Shown here: in pieces, positions 8,891 through 18,180 of the stretch
Layout of the letters: the number at the start of each line of letters is the position of its first letter
Position numbering within the stretch: the stretch's first letter is position 1
Source: JABDCI01 sp964475835
Lineage (GTDB): Bacteria > Verrucomicrobiota > Verrucomicrobiia > JABWAM01
DNA: 64,000 nt
Direction: 5' to 3'
NCBI GenBank assembly: GCA_964475835.1
Contig: CAYYYL010000009.1
Location: 29,117 to 93,116, forward strand
The notes under the pieces: model-generated
Told to the model about the DNA's origin: nothing
Database searches by the model: none
The model's input: the letters and a program-made list of their open reading frames with translations, nothing else
Program-made: the position numbers and the translations under genes

Positions 8891-9605
8891 GTGTGATTTT
8901 CACATGCACAGCCTGGAGGATCCGAAGGATGTTCTTCGCCACGATGCGTTTGAGCTCGTGGATCACGCTGCACGACTCGGTTATCAGGTGCTGGCGCTCA
9001 CGTTGCATGGACGCGTCTATTTCCCACCGCGACTTCAGGAGCATGCCGAATCGGTTGGCATTTTGATGATCCCCGGAATTGAGTGCTACGTGGATCGAAA
9101 GGAGGTTCTTCTTTTGGGGGTGAGCGAGGGGGATGTGAAGGGACTTCGAACATTGAAGGATTTGCGGGTCCTGAAAAGGGATTGCGGCGATTCGGTGCTG
9201 GTGATCGCTCCCCATCCATTTTATGGTCTTGGACAATGTCTTGGGCGTAAACTAGTGGAATATGCCGATGTGTTCGATGCGGTGGAGCTCTGCCATTTTT
9301 ATACAAGGTGGTGGAACCCGAATAAAAAGGCGATGCGTGTGGCGCGCGAAATCGGGAAGCCGATGCTCGCATGTTCGGACAGCCATGAACTGGATTGGTT
9401 GAGGCATCACTTCTGCCGATTGCAGGCGGAGCCCACGAGGGAGGCTGTCTTTGAAGCGATTCGAAAGGGGCGGATTGAGAATGTGACCCGACCCATGACG
9501 GAGGCGGAGATCGTGAAGCGAACCCTCTGGCATGCGTGGCACGCACCTCGAAGTGTGGGACGTCAATGGGGGGTGGTGCCTGCACCCCGATCAAGACGAT
9601 CCTGA
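8883..9605 (+). CDS. PHP-domain phosphoesterase
   Basis: Metal-dependent phosphoesterase of the polymerase-and-histidinol-phosphatase family. With the start at 8883 the protein (240 residues) begins MLKCDFHMHS, placing the first His pair at the very N-terminus as in other stand-alone PHP proteins. An earlier start at 8799 would add 28 residues of non-homologous sequence. The metal-site segments follow in order: HGRVYFP, IPGIECYV (Glu), IAPHPFYG (His) and ACSDSHE (Asp/His). The usual TDH of motif 2 is TLH here, so one ligand may differ. The substrate is unknown. The 3' end overlaps the convergent HAD gene by 15 bases. Confidence 0.85.
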   Translation: MLKCDFHMHSLEDPKDVLRHDAFELVDHAARLGYQVLALTLHGRVYFPPRLQEHAESVGILMIPGIECYVDRKEVLLLGVSEGDVKGLRTLKDLRVLKRDCGDSVLVIAPHPFYGLGQCLGRKLVEYADVFDAVELCHFYTRWWNPNKKAMRVAREIGKPMLACSDSHELDWLRHHFCRLQAEPTREAVFEAIRKGRIENVTRPMTEAEIVKRTLWHAWHAPRSVGRQWGVVPAPRSRRS

Positions 9606-10265
9606 TACGGTAAACCAGTTATCGAGATCTTTAACGCGAAGTTCGTCGAGTTGCTGTACGATCCGATCCGTGTCCTTCAAGGTTGTTGCCGCGTGGGTGG
9701 TGGCCACGCCCACCACTTTCATTCCCGCATTTCGTGCGGCCTGGATCCCCACCTGGGCGTCCTCAAAGACCACACACCGGGCGGGATCGACATCGAGTTT
9801 GCGGGCGGCTTTCAAAAAAACATCTGGATGAGGCTTGCCCTGCTCCACGTCCTCGGCCGTGACCATGGCGGCAAAGTCATTTTGCAATCCGATAAGATTC
9901 AGGGTGGCGTCAATGTTGGCGAGGTGGGTGGATGAACCGACGGCACAGGGAATGTCGGCCTTGTGGAGTCGATCAAGCCAGGTTCGGACGCCGGGGAGCG
10001 CTTCGATCCCCACTTCCCTGAGGATGTCGCGGTAAAGCTCTTCCTTTCGCAGAGAGAGCCGACGGATTTCGGTGGGATCACGGGTCCATTGGAGGAGATC
10101 GGGAATGATCTTTTCATTCTTCATACCGAAGCCTCGCTTGAAGTGATCCCGGGGGAGGGGAAGATTTTCCTGGGAGGCAAGGCGTTCCCAGCTGCGTTCG
10201 TGGTGGACGGCGGAGTTGATGATAACCCCGTCCCAGTCAAAAATGGCGGCCCAAGGTGCGGTCAT
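9591..10265 (-). CDS. HAD-superfamily phosphatase (beta-phosphoglucomutase-like)
   Basis: Cytoplasmic haloacid-dehalogenase phosphatase or phosphomutase. The nucleophile motif FDWDGVI is at the N-terminus, followed by a helical cap domain. Motif II is the serine pair in VGSSTH, the Lys of motif III is in EQGKPHPD, and motif IV is VVFEDAQVGIQAA. The order and spacing match subfamily IA (phosphoglycolate phosphatase/beta-phosphoglucomutase group). I chose the ATG at 10265 (MTAPWAAIFDWDGV). A start 12 codons upstream adds an unrelated hydrophobic stretch. It lies 61 bases downstream of the LysR gene on the same strand. The substrate cannot be decided. Confidence 0.88.
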   Translation of the reverse strand: MTAPWAAIFDWDGVIINSAVHHERSWERLASQENLPLPRDHFKRGFGMKNEKIIPDLLQWTRDPTEIRRLSLRKEELYRDILREVGIEALPGVRTWLDRLHKADIPCAVGSSTHLANIDATLNLIGLQNDFAAMVTAEDVEQGKPHPDVFLKAARKLDVDPARCVVFEDAQVGIQAARNAGMKVVGVATTHAATTLKDTDRIVQQLDELRVKDLDNWFTVSGSS

Positions 10266-10326
10266 GAACGGAAAGAATAGACCACAAAAAGGTTCAAACA
10301 ACAGAAGGTTTTGTCTTTCCCCATGA

Positions 10327-11226
10327 TTACAATTTAAGTTTGGGAACTTCCATTTGGAGAAAATCGATGAATTTTTGCTGGGCCTTGGAGAAAATTTTCT
10401 GTTTTCGGCGGATGAGCAGGACCTGGCGGATCAGGGGGGGGATGTCTGTCGGGCTCAACGCAACCAGTTTGCCCTCTGCGATCTCTTCACGGGCGGCGGT
10501 GTGAGGGATGATTGTGAAGCCAAGCCCGCGTTCCACCATGCGTTTGACGCCATCGATGCTGTCGAGTTGCAAACGGATCTGCGGCGTGGCGCCGATCTGA
10601 CGAAAAATGGAAAGGACGTAGTTCTGCCAGCTCCGCCATGTTCCCAACTGGATGAGAGGCTCCTTGGCCAGTTCGGCGAAAGTGATTCGCCGGCGCCGGG
10701 CCAGGGGATGGCTGGCATGAACAAACGGCCCGATTTTGTCCTCAAAAAGGGGAAGGATCGAAAATTCCGACGTGGGTACGTGGGAACCGACAATTCCCAC
10801 ATCCACCTGATTGTTATTCACCAGTTCACGAATTTCATCACCGCCCGCCGTTCGGAGATGGACCTTGATGTTGGGATGGGTGACCTGGAATTTGTACAAA
10901 AGCTCGGGAAGTACGTAAACCGTGCTCGATCCAATGGCGGCGACGGTCAGGGTGCCCCGCTCGCCCGAATGGATGTTCTCCAGGGCATGACGGGAGTCCT
11001 CAACCGTCGACAAAATACGTTCCGCAAAAGGAAGGAGCGTTTCCCCGGCAAGGGTCAGGGCGACCCGACGCCCATCGAGCTCGAATAATTTTTGCCCCAT
11101 CTCCTCTTGCAAAAGCTTCAATTGATGTGAGACGGTGGGTTGGGTCAATCCAAGCGATTCCGCGGCCCGGGTGTAGCTTTTCAACTCCGCGGCCCGCTTG
11201 AAGGTAATAAGTTGACGAATTTCCAT
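10327..11226 (-). CDS. LysR-family transcriptional regulator
   Basis: 299-residue LysR-type regulator. The N-terminal winged helix-turn-helix (MEIRQLITFKRAAE... SYTRAAESLGLTQPTVSHQLKLLQ) is followed by a linker helix and a periplasmic-binding-protein-like effector domain (TLTVAAIGSSTVYVLPELL onward). The start at 11226 puts the HTH at its usual place; earlier codons in this frame add a 58-residue unrelated leader. It is divergent from korA with 96 bases between them, the classical layout in which a LysR protein controls the facing operon and itself. A perfect 8-bp inverted repeat covers its own start codon. The effector is unknown, perhaps a 2-oxoacid or redox signal. Confidence 0.93.
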   Translation of the reverse strand: MEIRQLITFKRAAELKSYTRAAESLGLTQPTVSHQLKLLQEEMGQKLFELDGRRVALTLAGETLLPFAERILSTVEDSRHALENIHSGERGTLTVAAIGSSTVYVLPELLYKFQVTHPNIKVHLRTAGGDEIRELVNNNQVDVGIVGSHVPTSEFSILPLFEDKIGPFVHASHPLARRRRITFAELAKEPLIQLGTWRSWQNYVLSIFRQIGATPQIRLQLDSIDGVKRMVERGLGFTIIPHTAAREEIAEGKLVALSPTDIPPLIRQVLLIRRKQKIFSKAQQKFIDFLQMEVPKLKL

Positions 11227-11265
11227 AAATAGAAAAAATTTATGGATAATATTAAAACTATTTAT
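11223..11265. promoter_or_regulatory. Candidate LysR operator between lysR and korA
   Basis: A perfect inverted repeat CCATAAAT (11223-11230)/ATTTATGG (11238-11245) with a 7-base spacer overlaps the lysR start codon. A further half-site CTATTTAT (11258-11265) is the exact complement of ATAAATAG at 11225-11232. LysR proteins typically bind interrupted dyads with T-N11-A symmetry, and this element fits that form. The region is strongly AT-rich compared with its surroundings. Confidence 0.5.
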
Positions 11266-11322
11266 TGGATTTATCAAATGGAATTCAGTACGTTGATGAG
11301 TCAAATCCACTGAGCAAGAATC

Positions 11323-13173
11323 ATGTCGCAAACCACGTTGAGTCAGGCTGTTAGGGAGGGCGCCCAAGCGTCTTCGAGGGTGAATGATGTTGTCATTCAA
11401 ATTGCTACGTCCAATGGGTCGGGCAGTCAGTCTGCCAACGCCATTTTATTGAGGTCCATTTTTCAGATGGGGGTGCCGGTGAGCGGGAAAAATATTTTCC
11501 CCTCTAACATTCAGGGTTTGCCGACCTGGTATACGATTCGGGCGAACAAAGATGGTTGGGTGGCACGGCGCAAAGAGATTGATGTCCTGGTGGCGATGAA
11601 TGTGGAGTCTGTTCAGGAGGATATCCGCGAGCTTCGACCCGGGGGAATGGTGATTTTGAATTCGGAGTTGAAGCAGTATCTGAATCGAAGTGACATCACC
11701 GCGCACATTGTACCCTTTAATGAGCTGGTGGTTCAGGTGTGTCCGGAGGTGAAGCTTCGCAAGCTGGTGACGAACATGATTTATGTGGGGGTGGTGGGCC
11801 ATCTCCTATCGATGGATCTGGCGGAAATCCAGAAGGCAATCGATAAGCAGTTCCGGAGCAAACCCAAGGCGGCCGAATTGAATCGAAGTGCCGCAGTGGC
11901 GGGGTACAACTGGGCATCCGAGCATCTTGTTCAGACGCGTGAGTATGTGATTGAAAGGATGGATGCGTCTCCTGATCGGATTCTCATTGATGGGAACCAG
12001 GCATCTGCCCTTGGATTTCTTTATGGCGGCATCACAGTGGTGGGATGGTATCCGATCACTCCCAGCAGCAGTGTGTGTGAAAACCTCATCGATCTGCTGG
12101 GGAAATACCGGCATGATCCCGAGACCGGCAAGGCGACGTATGCGGTGGTCCAGGGTGAGGATGAAATTGCTTCGATGGGTTTTGTGATGGGTGCGGGCTG
12201 GGCTGGGGCGCGTTCGATGACCGCCACTTCGGGTCCTGGCATCTCCCTGATGGCGGAACTGGCTGGCCTTTGCTATTTTGCCGAGATTCCGGCGGTCATT
12301 ACGGATGTGCAACGCATGGGGCCGAGCACCGGGCTTCCTACGCGTACGTGTCAGGGGGACATTCTGAAGGCTTACTTTCTTTCCCATGGGGATTGCCGGC
12401 ATATCCTTCTGATTCCTGGATCGGTGGGCGAGGCTTATGAATTTGCCCTGGAATCCCTGAATCTTGCGGAGCGTTTCCAGACCCTGGTCTTTTTGATGAC
12501 CGATCTGGATCTTGGGATGAACAACTGGATGTCGGATCAATTCAAGTATCCTTCCAAGCCGATCGATCGTGGTAAGGTGCTTTCCGCTGAGGATCTGGAT
12601 CGACTCAAGGTGTTCGAACGCTACCGGGATGTGGATGGGGATGGAATTCCCTACCGCACTCGTCCTGGAACCAAGCATCCTCTTGCAGCGTATTTTACAC
12701 GCGGTACGGGACATACTCCTGCGGCAACTTACAGTGAGAAGGCGGACAACTGGCAGGAGAACATGGACCGGTTGACCAGGAAATTCAACACTGCCCGGCA
12801 GGTAGTGCCGCAGCCGGTGCTCGAAAAGGCGTCGGACAGTGATGTTGGCATTCTGGCCTATGGAAGTAGCGATGTGGCGGTCAAGGAATCGCTTGCCCAA
12901 CTTGAGGCTGAGGCGGGTTTGAAGGCCGCTTATCTTCGTGTGCGTGCCCTTCCGGTGAATGGGGATGTGCGCAAATTCATTGAAGCGCGTCGTGTGGTCT
13001 ATGTGGTGGAGCAGAACCGTGATGCCCAGATGGCTTCCATTCTTCGGATGGAATATCCCGATCTTGCTCCGAAAATCCGTTCCATCCTCCACTATGACGG
13101 CATGCCTCTGGATGCACGAACGGTGACGGAAAGTCTTCTCCAGGCTGAAAAATCCAAATCCTTTTCATCATGA
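11323..13173 (+). CDS. korA: 2-oxoacid:ferredoxin oxidoreductase, fused gamma-alpha subunit
   Basis: Large subunit of a ferredoxin-dependent 2-oxoacid (probably 2-oxoglutarate) oxidoreductase, which decarboxylates the oxoacid and forms acyl-CoA and reduced ferredoxin. Residues about 20-195 are the gamma domain (SNGSGSQSANAILLRSIFQMG). Residues about 210-600 are the alpha domain (GFLYGGITVVGWYPITPSSSVCENL). The fused gamma-alpha arrangement and 616-residue length are typical of KorA/OorA-type two-subunit enzymes. The stop overlaps the korB start by four bases (ATGA), indicating translational coupling. Whether 2-oxoglutarate, pyruvate or another oxoacid is used is not certain. Confidence 0.93.
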   Translation: MSQTTLSQAVREGAQASSRVNDVVIQIATSNGSGSQSANAILLRSIFQMGVPVSGKNIFPSNIQGLPTWYTIRANKDGWVARRKEIDVLVAMNVESVQEDIRELRPGGMVILNSELKQYLNRSDITAHIVPFNELVVQVCPEVKLRKLVTNMIYVGVVGHLLSMDLAEIQKAIDKQFRSKPKAAELNRSAAVAGYNWASEHLVQTREYVIERMDASPDRILIDGNQASALGFLYGGITVVGWYPITPSSSVCENLIDLLGKYRHDPETGKATYAVVQGEDEIASMGFVMGAGWAGARSMTATSGPGISLMAELAGLCYFAEIPAVITDVQRMGPSTGLPTRTCQGDILKAYFLSHGDCRHILLIPGSVGEAYEFALESLNLAERFQTLVFLMTDLDLGMNNWMSDQFKYPSKPIDRGKVLSAEDLDRLKVFERYRDVDGDGIPYRTRPGTKHPLAAYFTRGTGHTPAATYSEKADNWQENMDRLTRKFNTARQVVPQPVLEKASDSDVGILAYGSSDVAVKESLAQLEAEAGLKAAYLRVRALPVNGDVRKFIEARRVVYVVEQNRDAQMASILRMEYPDLAPKIRSILHYDGMPLDARTVTESLLQAEKSKSFSS

Positions 13174-14234
13174 GTACTGCCATCGAACCCGTTTCCCCCG
13201 CGGCGCCCAAGGCCCCGGCTTTGAATCGTGCCGGACAGCCCCTTGCCGCCTACAAAGGCGTCACCTCCACCCTCTGTTCCGGATGTGGACACGACGCTAT
13301 CACGAACCAGATCATCAAAGCTGGATTCGAACTCGATCTTGAGATGCACCGGGTGGCGAAGTTGAGTGGCATTGGCTGCTCGAGCAAGACGACCGCTTAT
13401 TTTTTGGGACAATCCCATGGGTTCAACACGGTGCATGGTCGAATGGCGGCGGTGGCGACAGGGGTTCACCTGGCGAATCGTACGCTATTGAATATTGGTG
13501 TGAGTGGGGATGGCGACACGGCTTCCATTGGTCTGGGCCAGTTCCTGCACATGGTCCGCCGCAATGTTCGTGTCTGCTACATTATTGAGAACAACGGCGT
13601 CTACGGATTGACGAAAGGCCAGTTCTCGGCCACAGCGGACAAGGGGTCCGTGCAGAAGAAGGGGACGGAAAACGACATGACCCCGATTGATTGCTGTGCT
13701 CTAGCGATTGAAATGGGGGCGAGTTTTGTGGCGCGATCCTTTTCAGGTGACATGAAGCAGCTTCTCGCGCTGATCAAGGCGGGCATGATGCATTCCGGCG
13801 CCGCGATCATCGATGTGGTGTCCCCATGCGTCACCTTCAACAATCATGAAGGCTCCACCAAGAGTTATAAATTTGCAAAGGAGCATGAGGAGCAACTCCA
13901 TGAAATTGGATTCGTTCCCCATCATGAGCCCATCTCCGCGGAATACCCCGAGGGTACGACCAAGTCGATTGATTTGCCGGATGGATCAAAGATCGTGCTC
14001 AAGAAATTGCATCGGGATTATGATCCCTCCGACCGGAATAATGCGTTGAAACTTTTGTCCGAGGCCCGTGATCAGCGTCTTTTTTTGACGGGATTGATTT
14101 ACCATCGTGCAGGGGGTGAACCGAATCTGGTCGAGCAAAAGAATCTTGTGGAAGATCCTTTGGCGACCCTTCCGGAATCCAAGACCCGTCCCTCTCCAGA
14201 AGTTCTTCAGAAGATCATGGATTCCCTGAAGTAG
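13170..14234 (+). CDS. korB: 2-oxoacid:ferredoxin oxidoreductase, beta subunit
   Basis: Thiamine-diphosphate-binding beta subunit that partners KorA. The motif TLCSGCGHDAI holds C36 and C39; C70 (SGIGCSSK) and a later Cys in DVVSPCVTF complete the four cysteines expected for a [4Fe-4S] cluster. The ThDP/Mg motif begins GDGDTASIGLGQF and continues to ENNGVYGLTKGQ. The 354-residue length is normal for the beta subunit. It is the last gene of the two-gene operon and faces the PEP-CTERM gene convergently; 79 bases lie between them. Confidence 0.94.
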   Translation: MSTAIEPVSPAAPKAPALNRAGQPLAAYKGVTSTLCSGCGHDAITNQIIKAGFELDLEMHRVAKLSGIGCSSKTTAYFLGQSHGFNTVHGRMAAVATGVHLANRTLLNIGVSGDGDTASIGLGQFLHMVRRNVRVCYIIENNGVYGLTKGQFSATADKGSVQKKGTENDMTPIDCCALAIEMGASFVARSFSGDMKQLLALIKAGMMHSGAAIIDVVSPCVTFNNHEGSTKSYKFAKEHEEQLHEIGFVPHHEPISAEYPEGTTKSIDLPDGSKIVLKKLHRDYDPSDRNNALKLLSEARDQRLFLTGLIYHRAGGEPNLVEQKNLVEDPLATLPESKTRPSPEVLQKIMDSLK

Positions 14235-14313
14235 TCCTTCGTCGCAAATGGAGGCGAATCTTTTTGTATTCGGTGGCGGCGACGAACCGCCCTCCTTCTG
14301 TTGGGCATAGTTG

Positions 14314-16956
14314 CTAACGTCGTCGTTTGAATAGGACTCCGGCAAGCCCGGCGCCAAGGATTAAAAGGGTGGCAGGTTCAGGCACGCCATAGGGGATGAG
14401 CATGCCGTTTCCGACTAGGTCATAGACGGATCGGCCAAGATAGGCGTTGGCTGCGAGATTGGCGTCATAGTAGACATTGATGTCCGTGAAGAGATTGTTG
14501 GTATTGGCGAGGGCTCCGAGGTCGAGAGCCCCAACATAGAGAGCATTGTTGACCGCTCCCGTGACGCGCAAGGTGTCACCCGCGCCAGCAAGGATGAGGG
14601 TGCCAAAGGCAAAATTGTTGGTCACATCACTGAGGGTGACAATTCCATTGGTTCCCCGGTCGAGAGCGGAACTTCCTGTCAGATCAAGAAAATGGGGTCC
14701 TCCAAAATTGGTGAAAAGCACGGTGGCGCCCGACATATTGAAGAGATTACTCTGGGTGGACTGGATGGAGAGATTGCGTTCGAATTGATAGAGATCGCCT
14801 GCGGTAGCCTGAATGTAACCGGAGGGGGTGATAAGGACATTGGTGGTGAAGATGTTGGTTGAAGGATCGCTGAGATAGGCGCTATCGAGGGTGACGGGTC
14901 CCTCGTACGTGACGCGGCTGTTGAAGACATTTACTGTACCCTGGTTTGTGAAGACTCCGGAGACAGTTGCAACGGTGTTCGAAATGGAAAGGATTCCGCC
15001 GGACCCCATGGTGAAGGACGTGCTTTGCCAGCGTGTGGACCCATTAAAGAGGGTGAGATGCTGGTAGAGGCCCCCGGTATTGGTGCCGAAGGTATAGGAC
15101 GGTGTCGGGGTGTTGGTGGAGAAATTGAGGAGGAAGGTGTTGTTTCCCTGGAAGGTGATGTTGGAAATCTGAGTGTTGAAGATATCGGCAGCGGAGACAT
15201 TACGGTAGGAAACCGTTCCGTTGGTGAGAATGATGGAGTTCAGGGTGTTGGTGGTGATGACCGGGCTCGCTGTGGTGAATTGGAAAATCCCGTTGTCATT
15301 GGTGATGACACCTGTTCCTGCAAGTCCACTGATCATGCCTGTGGATTCGAGAATGGCACCCTGGGCAATCACCACGGTTCCTGTACCCAAAGTCACGTTA
15401 TTGGTACCTACATCGAGCATTCCCGAAAGTTGGAGAAGGCTGTTTGTCCCGTTGAGCAGGATGGTTCCAGCGCCCCGCCCTGAGTTTCCCACTTTGACGT
15501 TCACGGCATAGACCGTTCCCCCGTTGGAAATCTGGAGGATATTATCCCGACCATTGTCACCCACGATGAGATCGAAGGCGTTGCTCCAGATGGAGCCTGA
15601 ATCCGCAACGTAGGCCCAATTGCTGGCGGTTGTCGTGAAGCCAACATATCCCGTGGTGTTTTCAAGGTAGCCTCCCCCTTGAACAAACAACTGATTCGTC
15701 GAGGAGCTGGTTCCCAACTTTAAAAGCCCTGTATTCCTCCAAATGGACCCGGTGCCATAAACCGAGACGACATTTCTTGCAGAAGCGCCTCCGCCCCCTT
15801 GAGAGCCCACGAGAATATCCTGACCAAATGCGAGGGCGCCATTGGTGACGGAAAACCGTGAAGAACTGGAACCTGTTCCTCCCGAATTCGTTCCCACCAG
15901 GAGGCTTGCCGTGTTGCTAAAGATGGATCCTGGATCGGTCACGATAATTTCATTCCCAGCCCCCCCAACCCCAATGAGGGTGTTTCCAATGGCAACCACT
16001 TGTCCTCCATTGGTAATCAATAATTTATTGGCGCCGCCCTGGCTTCCCACGGTCAATTGTCCCCGATTGAACCATAGGGATTGGGCGCCCGCGACCACTG
16101 TCGTGTGGGAGGATGAAAAAGTGAGTCCCATCCGGCCATTCCGGTCATAAACCTTGGCCCCGTTGGTAATAAACATGCTGCTTCCGCTTCCATCACTGAC
16201 ATTGGTCCCGATCAAAATATCAAAGGCATTGGTCCAAACCGTGTTTGGTCCTGAAACAACAATTCGAAGGGTGTTATTGTTTTCAGAATTAGCCCCAAGC
16301 ACCACATGCCCGGGCGTTTCGAAGTAGCTGGTGCCTCCGAGGAATGTGAGTGCGACGTTTTGAAATGAAACGGTTCCGAGGAGGAAACTATTGGATTGAA
16401 CCACGGTCGCACCGTTTTTGATGGTCAAGGTGCCGTAATTGGGATTGAAAGTGGAGTTTGTGAACGAAGCGCCATTGTTGGTTACCAGCAGGTTGTCCAC
16501 TACAAGGGTGCCACCCCGCATGGTCAAAGTCCCGTTCCCAGTTTCCCCAACGACGAGCGTGGCATTTCCGTTACCATTGGTGACGTAAAGCGTGCCGGAC
16601 GAGGCAACCACGGCGCTCGTGCTGTTGACAAGATGTCCTACTGAATAGGTGTTGGTCAGGAGCCAGGATACGGACCCGATGGACTGTGTCATGGTGCCCA
16701 GAGTGGCACTATAATAAGCATTTGCGTTGGTCCGGTTGACGGACCAGGACACGAGGGCGGTGACATCATTGGTGAAATGGACATTATCGGTGGACTGGGG
16801 CGGGGCGTTGACGACAAGTCCGTTGGTGAACCAGTTTGCACCATTGGTAAAATTTCCAGAGACCAGATTGGTCCAGTAGAAGTCGTCCCCTTGGGTTGGA
16901 ATGCTTTGCACTAGGAAAAGGACAAAAAACAGAGCCTTGAACCGCGATTTCTCCAT
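14314..16956 (-). CDS. PEP-CTERM-anchored repeat protein
   Basis: Very large exported protein of 880 residues. The N-terminus has a signal peptide (basic MEKSRFK, hydrophobic ALFFVLFLV). The body is made of roughly 40-50-residue repeats with the pattern GS-W-N-LLVG-NxLxIxNGGxV, typical of the T5SS/PEP-CTERM-associated repeat and of beta-solenoid folds. The C-terminus has PEP (GVPEPATLLIL), a transmembrane helix and a KRRR tail, the sorting signal recognised by exosortase. It is probably processed and placed at the cell surface or in extracellular matrix. No exosortase is in this window. The start at 16956 is preferred because it puts the signal peptide first. Confidence 0.85.
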   Translation of the reverse strand: MEKSRFKALFFVLFLVQSIPTQGDDFYWTNLVSGNFTNGANWFTNGLVVNAPPQSTDNVHFTNDVTALVSWSVNRTNANAYYSATLGTMTQSIGSVSWLLTNTYSVGHLVNSTSAVVASSGTLYVTNGNGNATLVVGETGNGTLTMRGGTLVVDNLLVTNNGASFTNSTFNPNYGTLTIKNGATVVQSNSFLLGTVSFQNVALTFLGGTSYFETPGHVVLGANSENNNTLRIVVSGPNTVWTNAFDILIGTNVSDGSGSSMFITNGAKVYDRNGRMGLTFSSSHTTVVAGAQSLWFNRGQLTVGSQGGANKLLITNGGQVVAIGNTLIGVGGAGNEIIVTDPGSIFSNTASLLVGTNSGGTGSSSSRFSVTNGALAFGQDILVGSQGGGGASARNVVSVYGTGSIWRNTGLLKLGTSSSTNQLFVQGGGYLENTTGYVGFTTTASNWAYVADSGSIWSNAFDLIVGDNGRDNILQISNGGTVYAVNVKVGNSGRGAGTILLNGTNSLLQLSGMLDVGTNNVTLGTGTVVIAQGAILESTGMISGLAGTGVITNDNGIFQFTTASPVITTNTLNSIILTNGTVSYRNVSAADIFNTQISNITFQGNNTFLLNFSTNTPTPSYTFGTNTGGLYQHLTLFNGSTRWQSTSFTMGSGGILSISNTVATVSGVFTNQGTVNVFNSRVTYEGPVTLDSAYLSDPSTNIFTTNVLITPSGYIQATAGDLYQFERNLSIQSTQSNLFNMSGATVLFTNFGGPHFLDLTGSSALDRGTNGIVTLSDVTNNFAFGTLILAGAGDTLRVTGAVNNALYVGALDLGALANTNNLFTDINVYYDANLAANAYLGRSVYDLVGNGMLIPYGVPEPATLLILGAGLAGVLFKRRR

Positions 16957-17164
16957 GGGGCAACGTTTGGAGGGGGGCGAAGACATGGGTTAATCGGGGG
17001 CCTCTTTTTCTCCAATGGATGGAAAAAAGGGGAACAGGCCAATGGGGGGTAGATAAAATTAAGGGAGAAAACCAAGGAGGGCAAGTGCTGGGATTTGAGT
17101 CCTGGCCCATGATTTGCCTTGATTCCTGGCCCCAAAGATTTATTTTGACCTCTCGCTTTAGGAT

Positions 17165-17240
17165 GGGGTCGTAGCTCAGTTGGTAGAGCACCACAATGGC
17201 ATTGTGGGGGTCAGGGGTTCGAATCCCCTCGGCTCCACCA
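17165..17240 (+). tRNA. tRNA-Ala (GGC)
   Basis: 76-base cloverleaf. The acceptor GGGGTCG pairs with CGGCTCC, the discriminator is A and CCA is encoded. The anticodon stem CCACA/TGTGG encloses the loop ATGGCAT, giving anticodon GGC. The T arm has GGTTCGAAT. It stands alone between the PEP-CTERM gene and the pirin gene. Confidence 0.95.
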
Positions 17241-17316
17241 TCCTCAAATTGCGGAAGACTGGATGCAGGGCGAAGGATGCGCTTCGAAGCCCGAAGGGCG
17301 GAGTAGGGCTGTTTAT

Positions 17317-18015
17317 TCAGTCCAGGTCAAACAGAAGCGCTTCAGAGGGGGCAGAAGCGCGAAACAAAAGGTGCGTTTCATCACCTACAGAGGCACCATC
17401 GCCTACCTTCAATTTCTCGCCGTTGATTTCGAGTTCACCCCGCGTGATCTGAATCCACGCATGTCGCCCGGATTTCAGGGGGTAGCGTAATTGGCTGGAT
17501 GGCTCCATCGAAATCAGGCTCAATTCCATATCCTGACGAATGGGGATGGAGTTGGCGCGCCCCGAGGGGGATGCGATGAGGGTAAGGGCTGTAGAGTTTT
17601 CCGTGGGTCGGATCTTCCGTTTTTCATAACGCGGGGGGAGTCCCTTTCGATCCGGTTTGATCCATATTTGCAACAGATGGACCGGGTCTTTCTGGGACGG
17701 ATTGAATTCGCTGTGCAACACTCCGCTCCCTGCACTCATGTATTGAAATTCGCCAGGGAGAATCTGCTCTCCATGGCCCATGCTGTCCTTGTGCTCTAGA
17801 GCGCCTTCGAGAATATAGGTAATGATTTCCATATCCCGATGGGGATGTGTGTCGAACCCCATACCCGGCGCCACGCGGTCCTCATTGATCACGCGTAGGG
17901 CGCGAAAACCCATGTGATGGGGATCGTAATAATCTGCGAATGAAAATGTATGACGAGCATCCAGCCATCCGTGGTTGGCATGACCCCGATCCTTGCTTTT
18001 GCGAATGACGATCAT
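17317..18015 (-). CDS. Pirin family protein
   Basis: Bicupin of the pirin/quercetinase-like family, 232 residues. The N-terminal cupin holds the metal ligands in THPHRDMEIITYILEGALEH, followed by PGEFQYMSAGSGVLHSE, the family hallmark. The C-terminal cupin (from about residue 140) ends ITRGELEINGEKLKVGDGASV. The start at 18015 gives MIVIRKSKDRGHANHGWLDARHTFSF in the usual register; a start 11 codons upstream is less likely. Family members include quercetin dioxygenases and redox-responsive regulators, so the exact role is open. It is flanked by two tRNA genes. Confidence 0.92.
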   Translation of the reverse strand: MIVIRKSKDRGHANHGWLDARHTFSFADYYDPHHMGFRALRVINEDRVAPGMGFDTHPHRDMEIITYILEGALEHKDSMGHGEQILPGEFQYMSAGSGVLHSEFNPSQKDPVHLLQIWIKPDRKGLPPRYEKRKIRPTENSTALTLIASPSGRANSIPIRQDMELSLISMEPSSQLRYPLKSGRHAWIQITRGELEINGEKLKVGDGASVGDETHLLFRASAPSEALLFDLD

Positions 18016-18055
18016 GGGAAAGAATAGCGATTGGGAAAGATAAATCAAATTGCAG

Positions 18056-18083
18056 TTGACGGGTCAGTGGGTGGGGGTATGAT
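18056..18083 (+). promoter_or_regulatory. Promoter for tRNA-fMet
   Basis: TTGACG (18056-18061) and TATGAT (18078-18083), 16 bases apart, lie 20 bases before the mature tRNA-fMet. Both hexamers match the housekeeping sigma consensus at five of six positions. It is the clearest promoter in the window. Confidence 0.7.
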
Positions 18084-18103
18084 GAGTGGCTCATTGGACA
18101 AAC

Positions 18104-18180
<77 letters not shown>

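Noticed and set aside
11806..13092. 428-codon frame opposite korA
   Set aside because: Mirror frame of a GC-skewed coding sequence; no motifs and no start context, and korA is certain.
14235..14313. TTCGTCGC/GCGACGAA pair in the korB/PEP-CTERM convergent spacer as a terminator
   Set aside because: Arms are far apart (about 40 bases) and not followed by a T-run on either strand, so it does not qualify as an intrinsic terminator.
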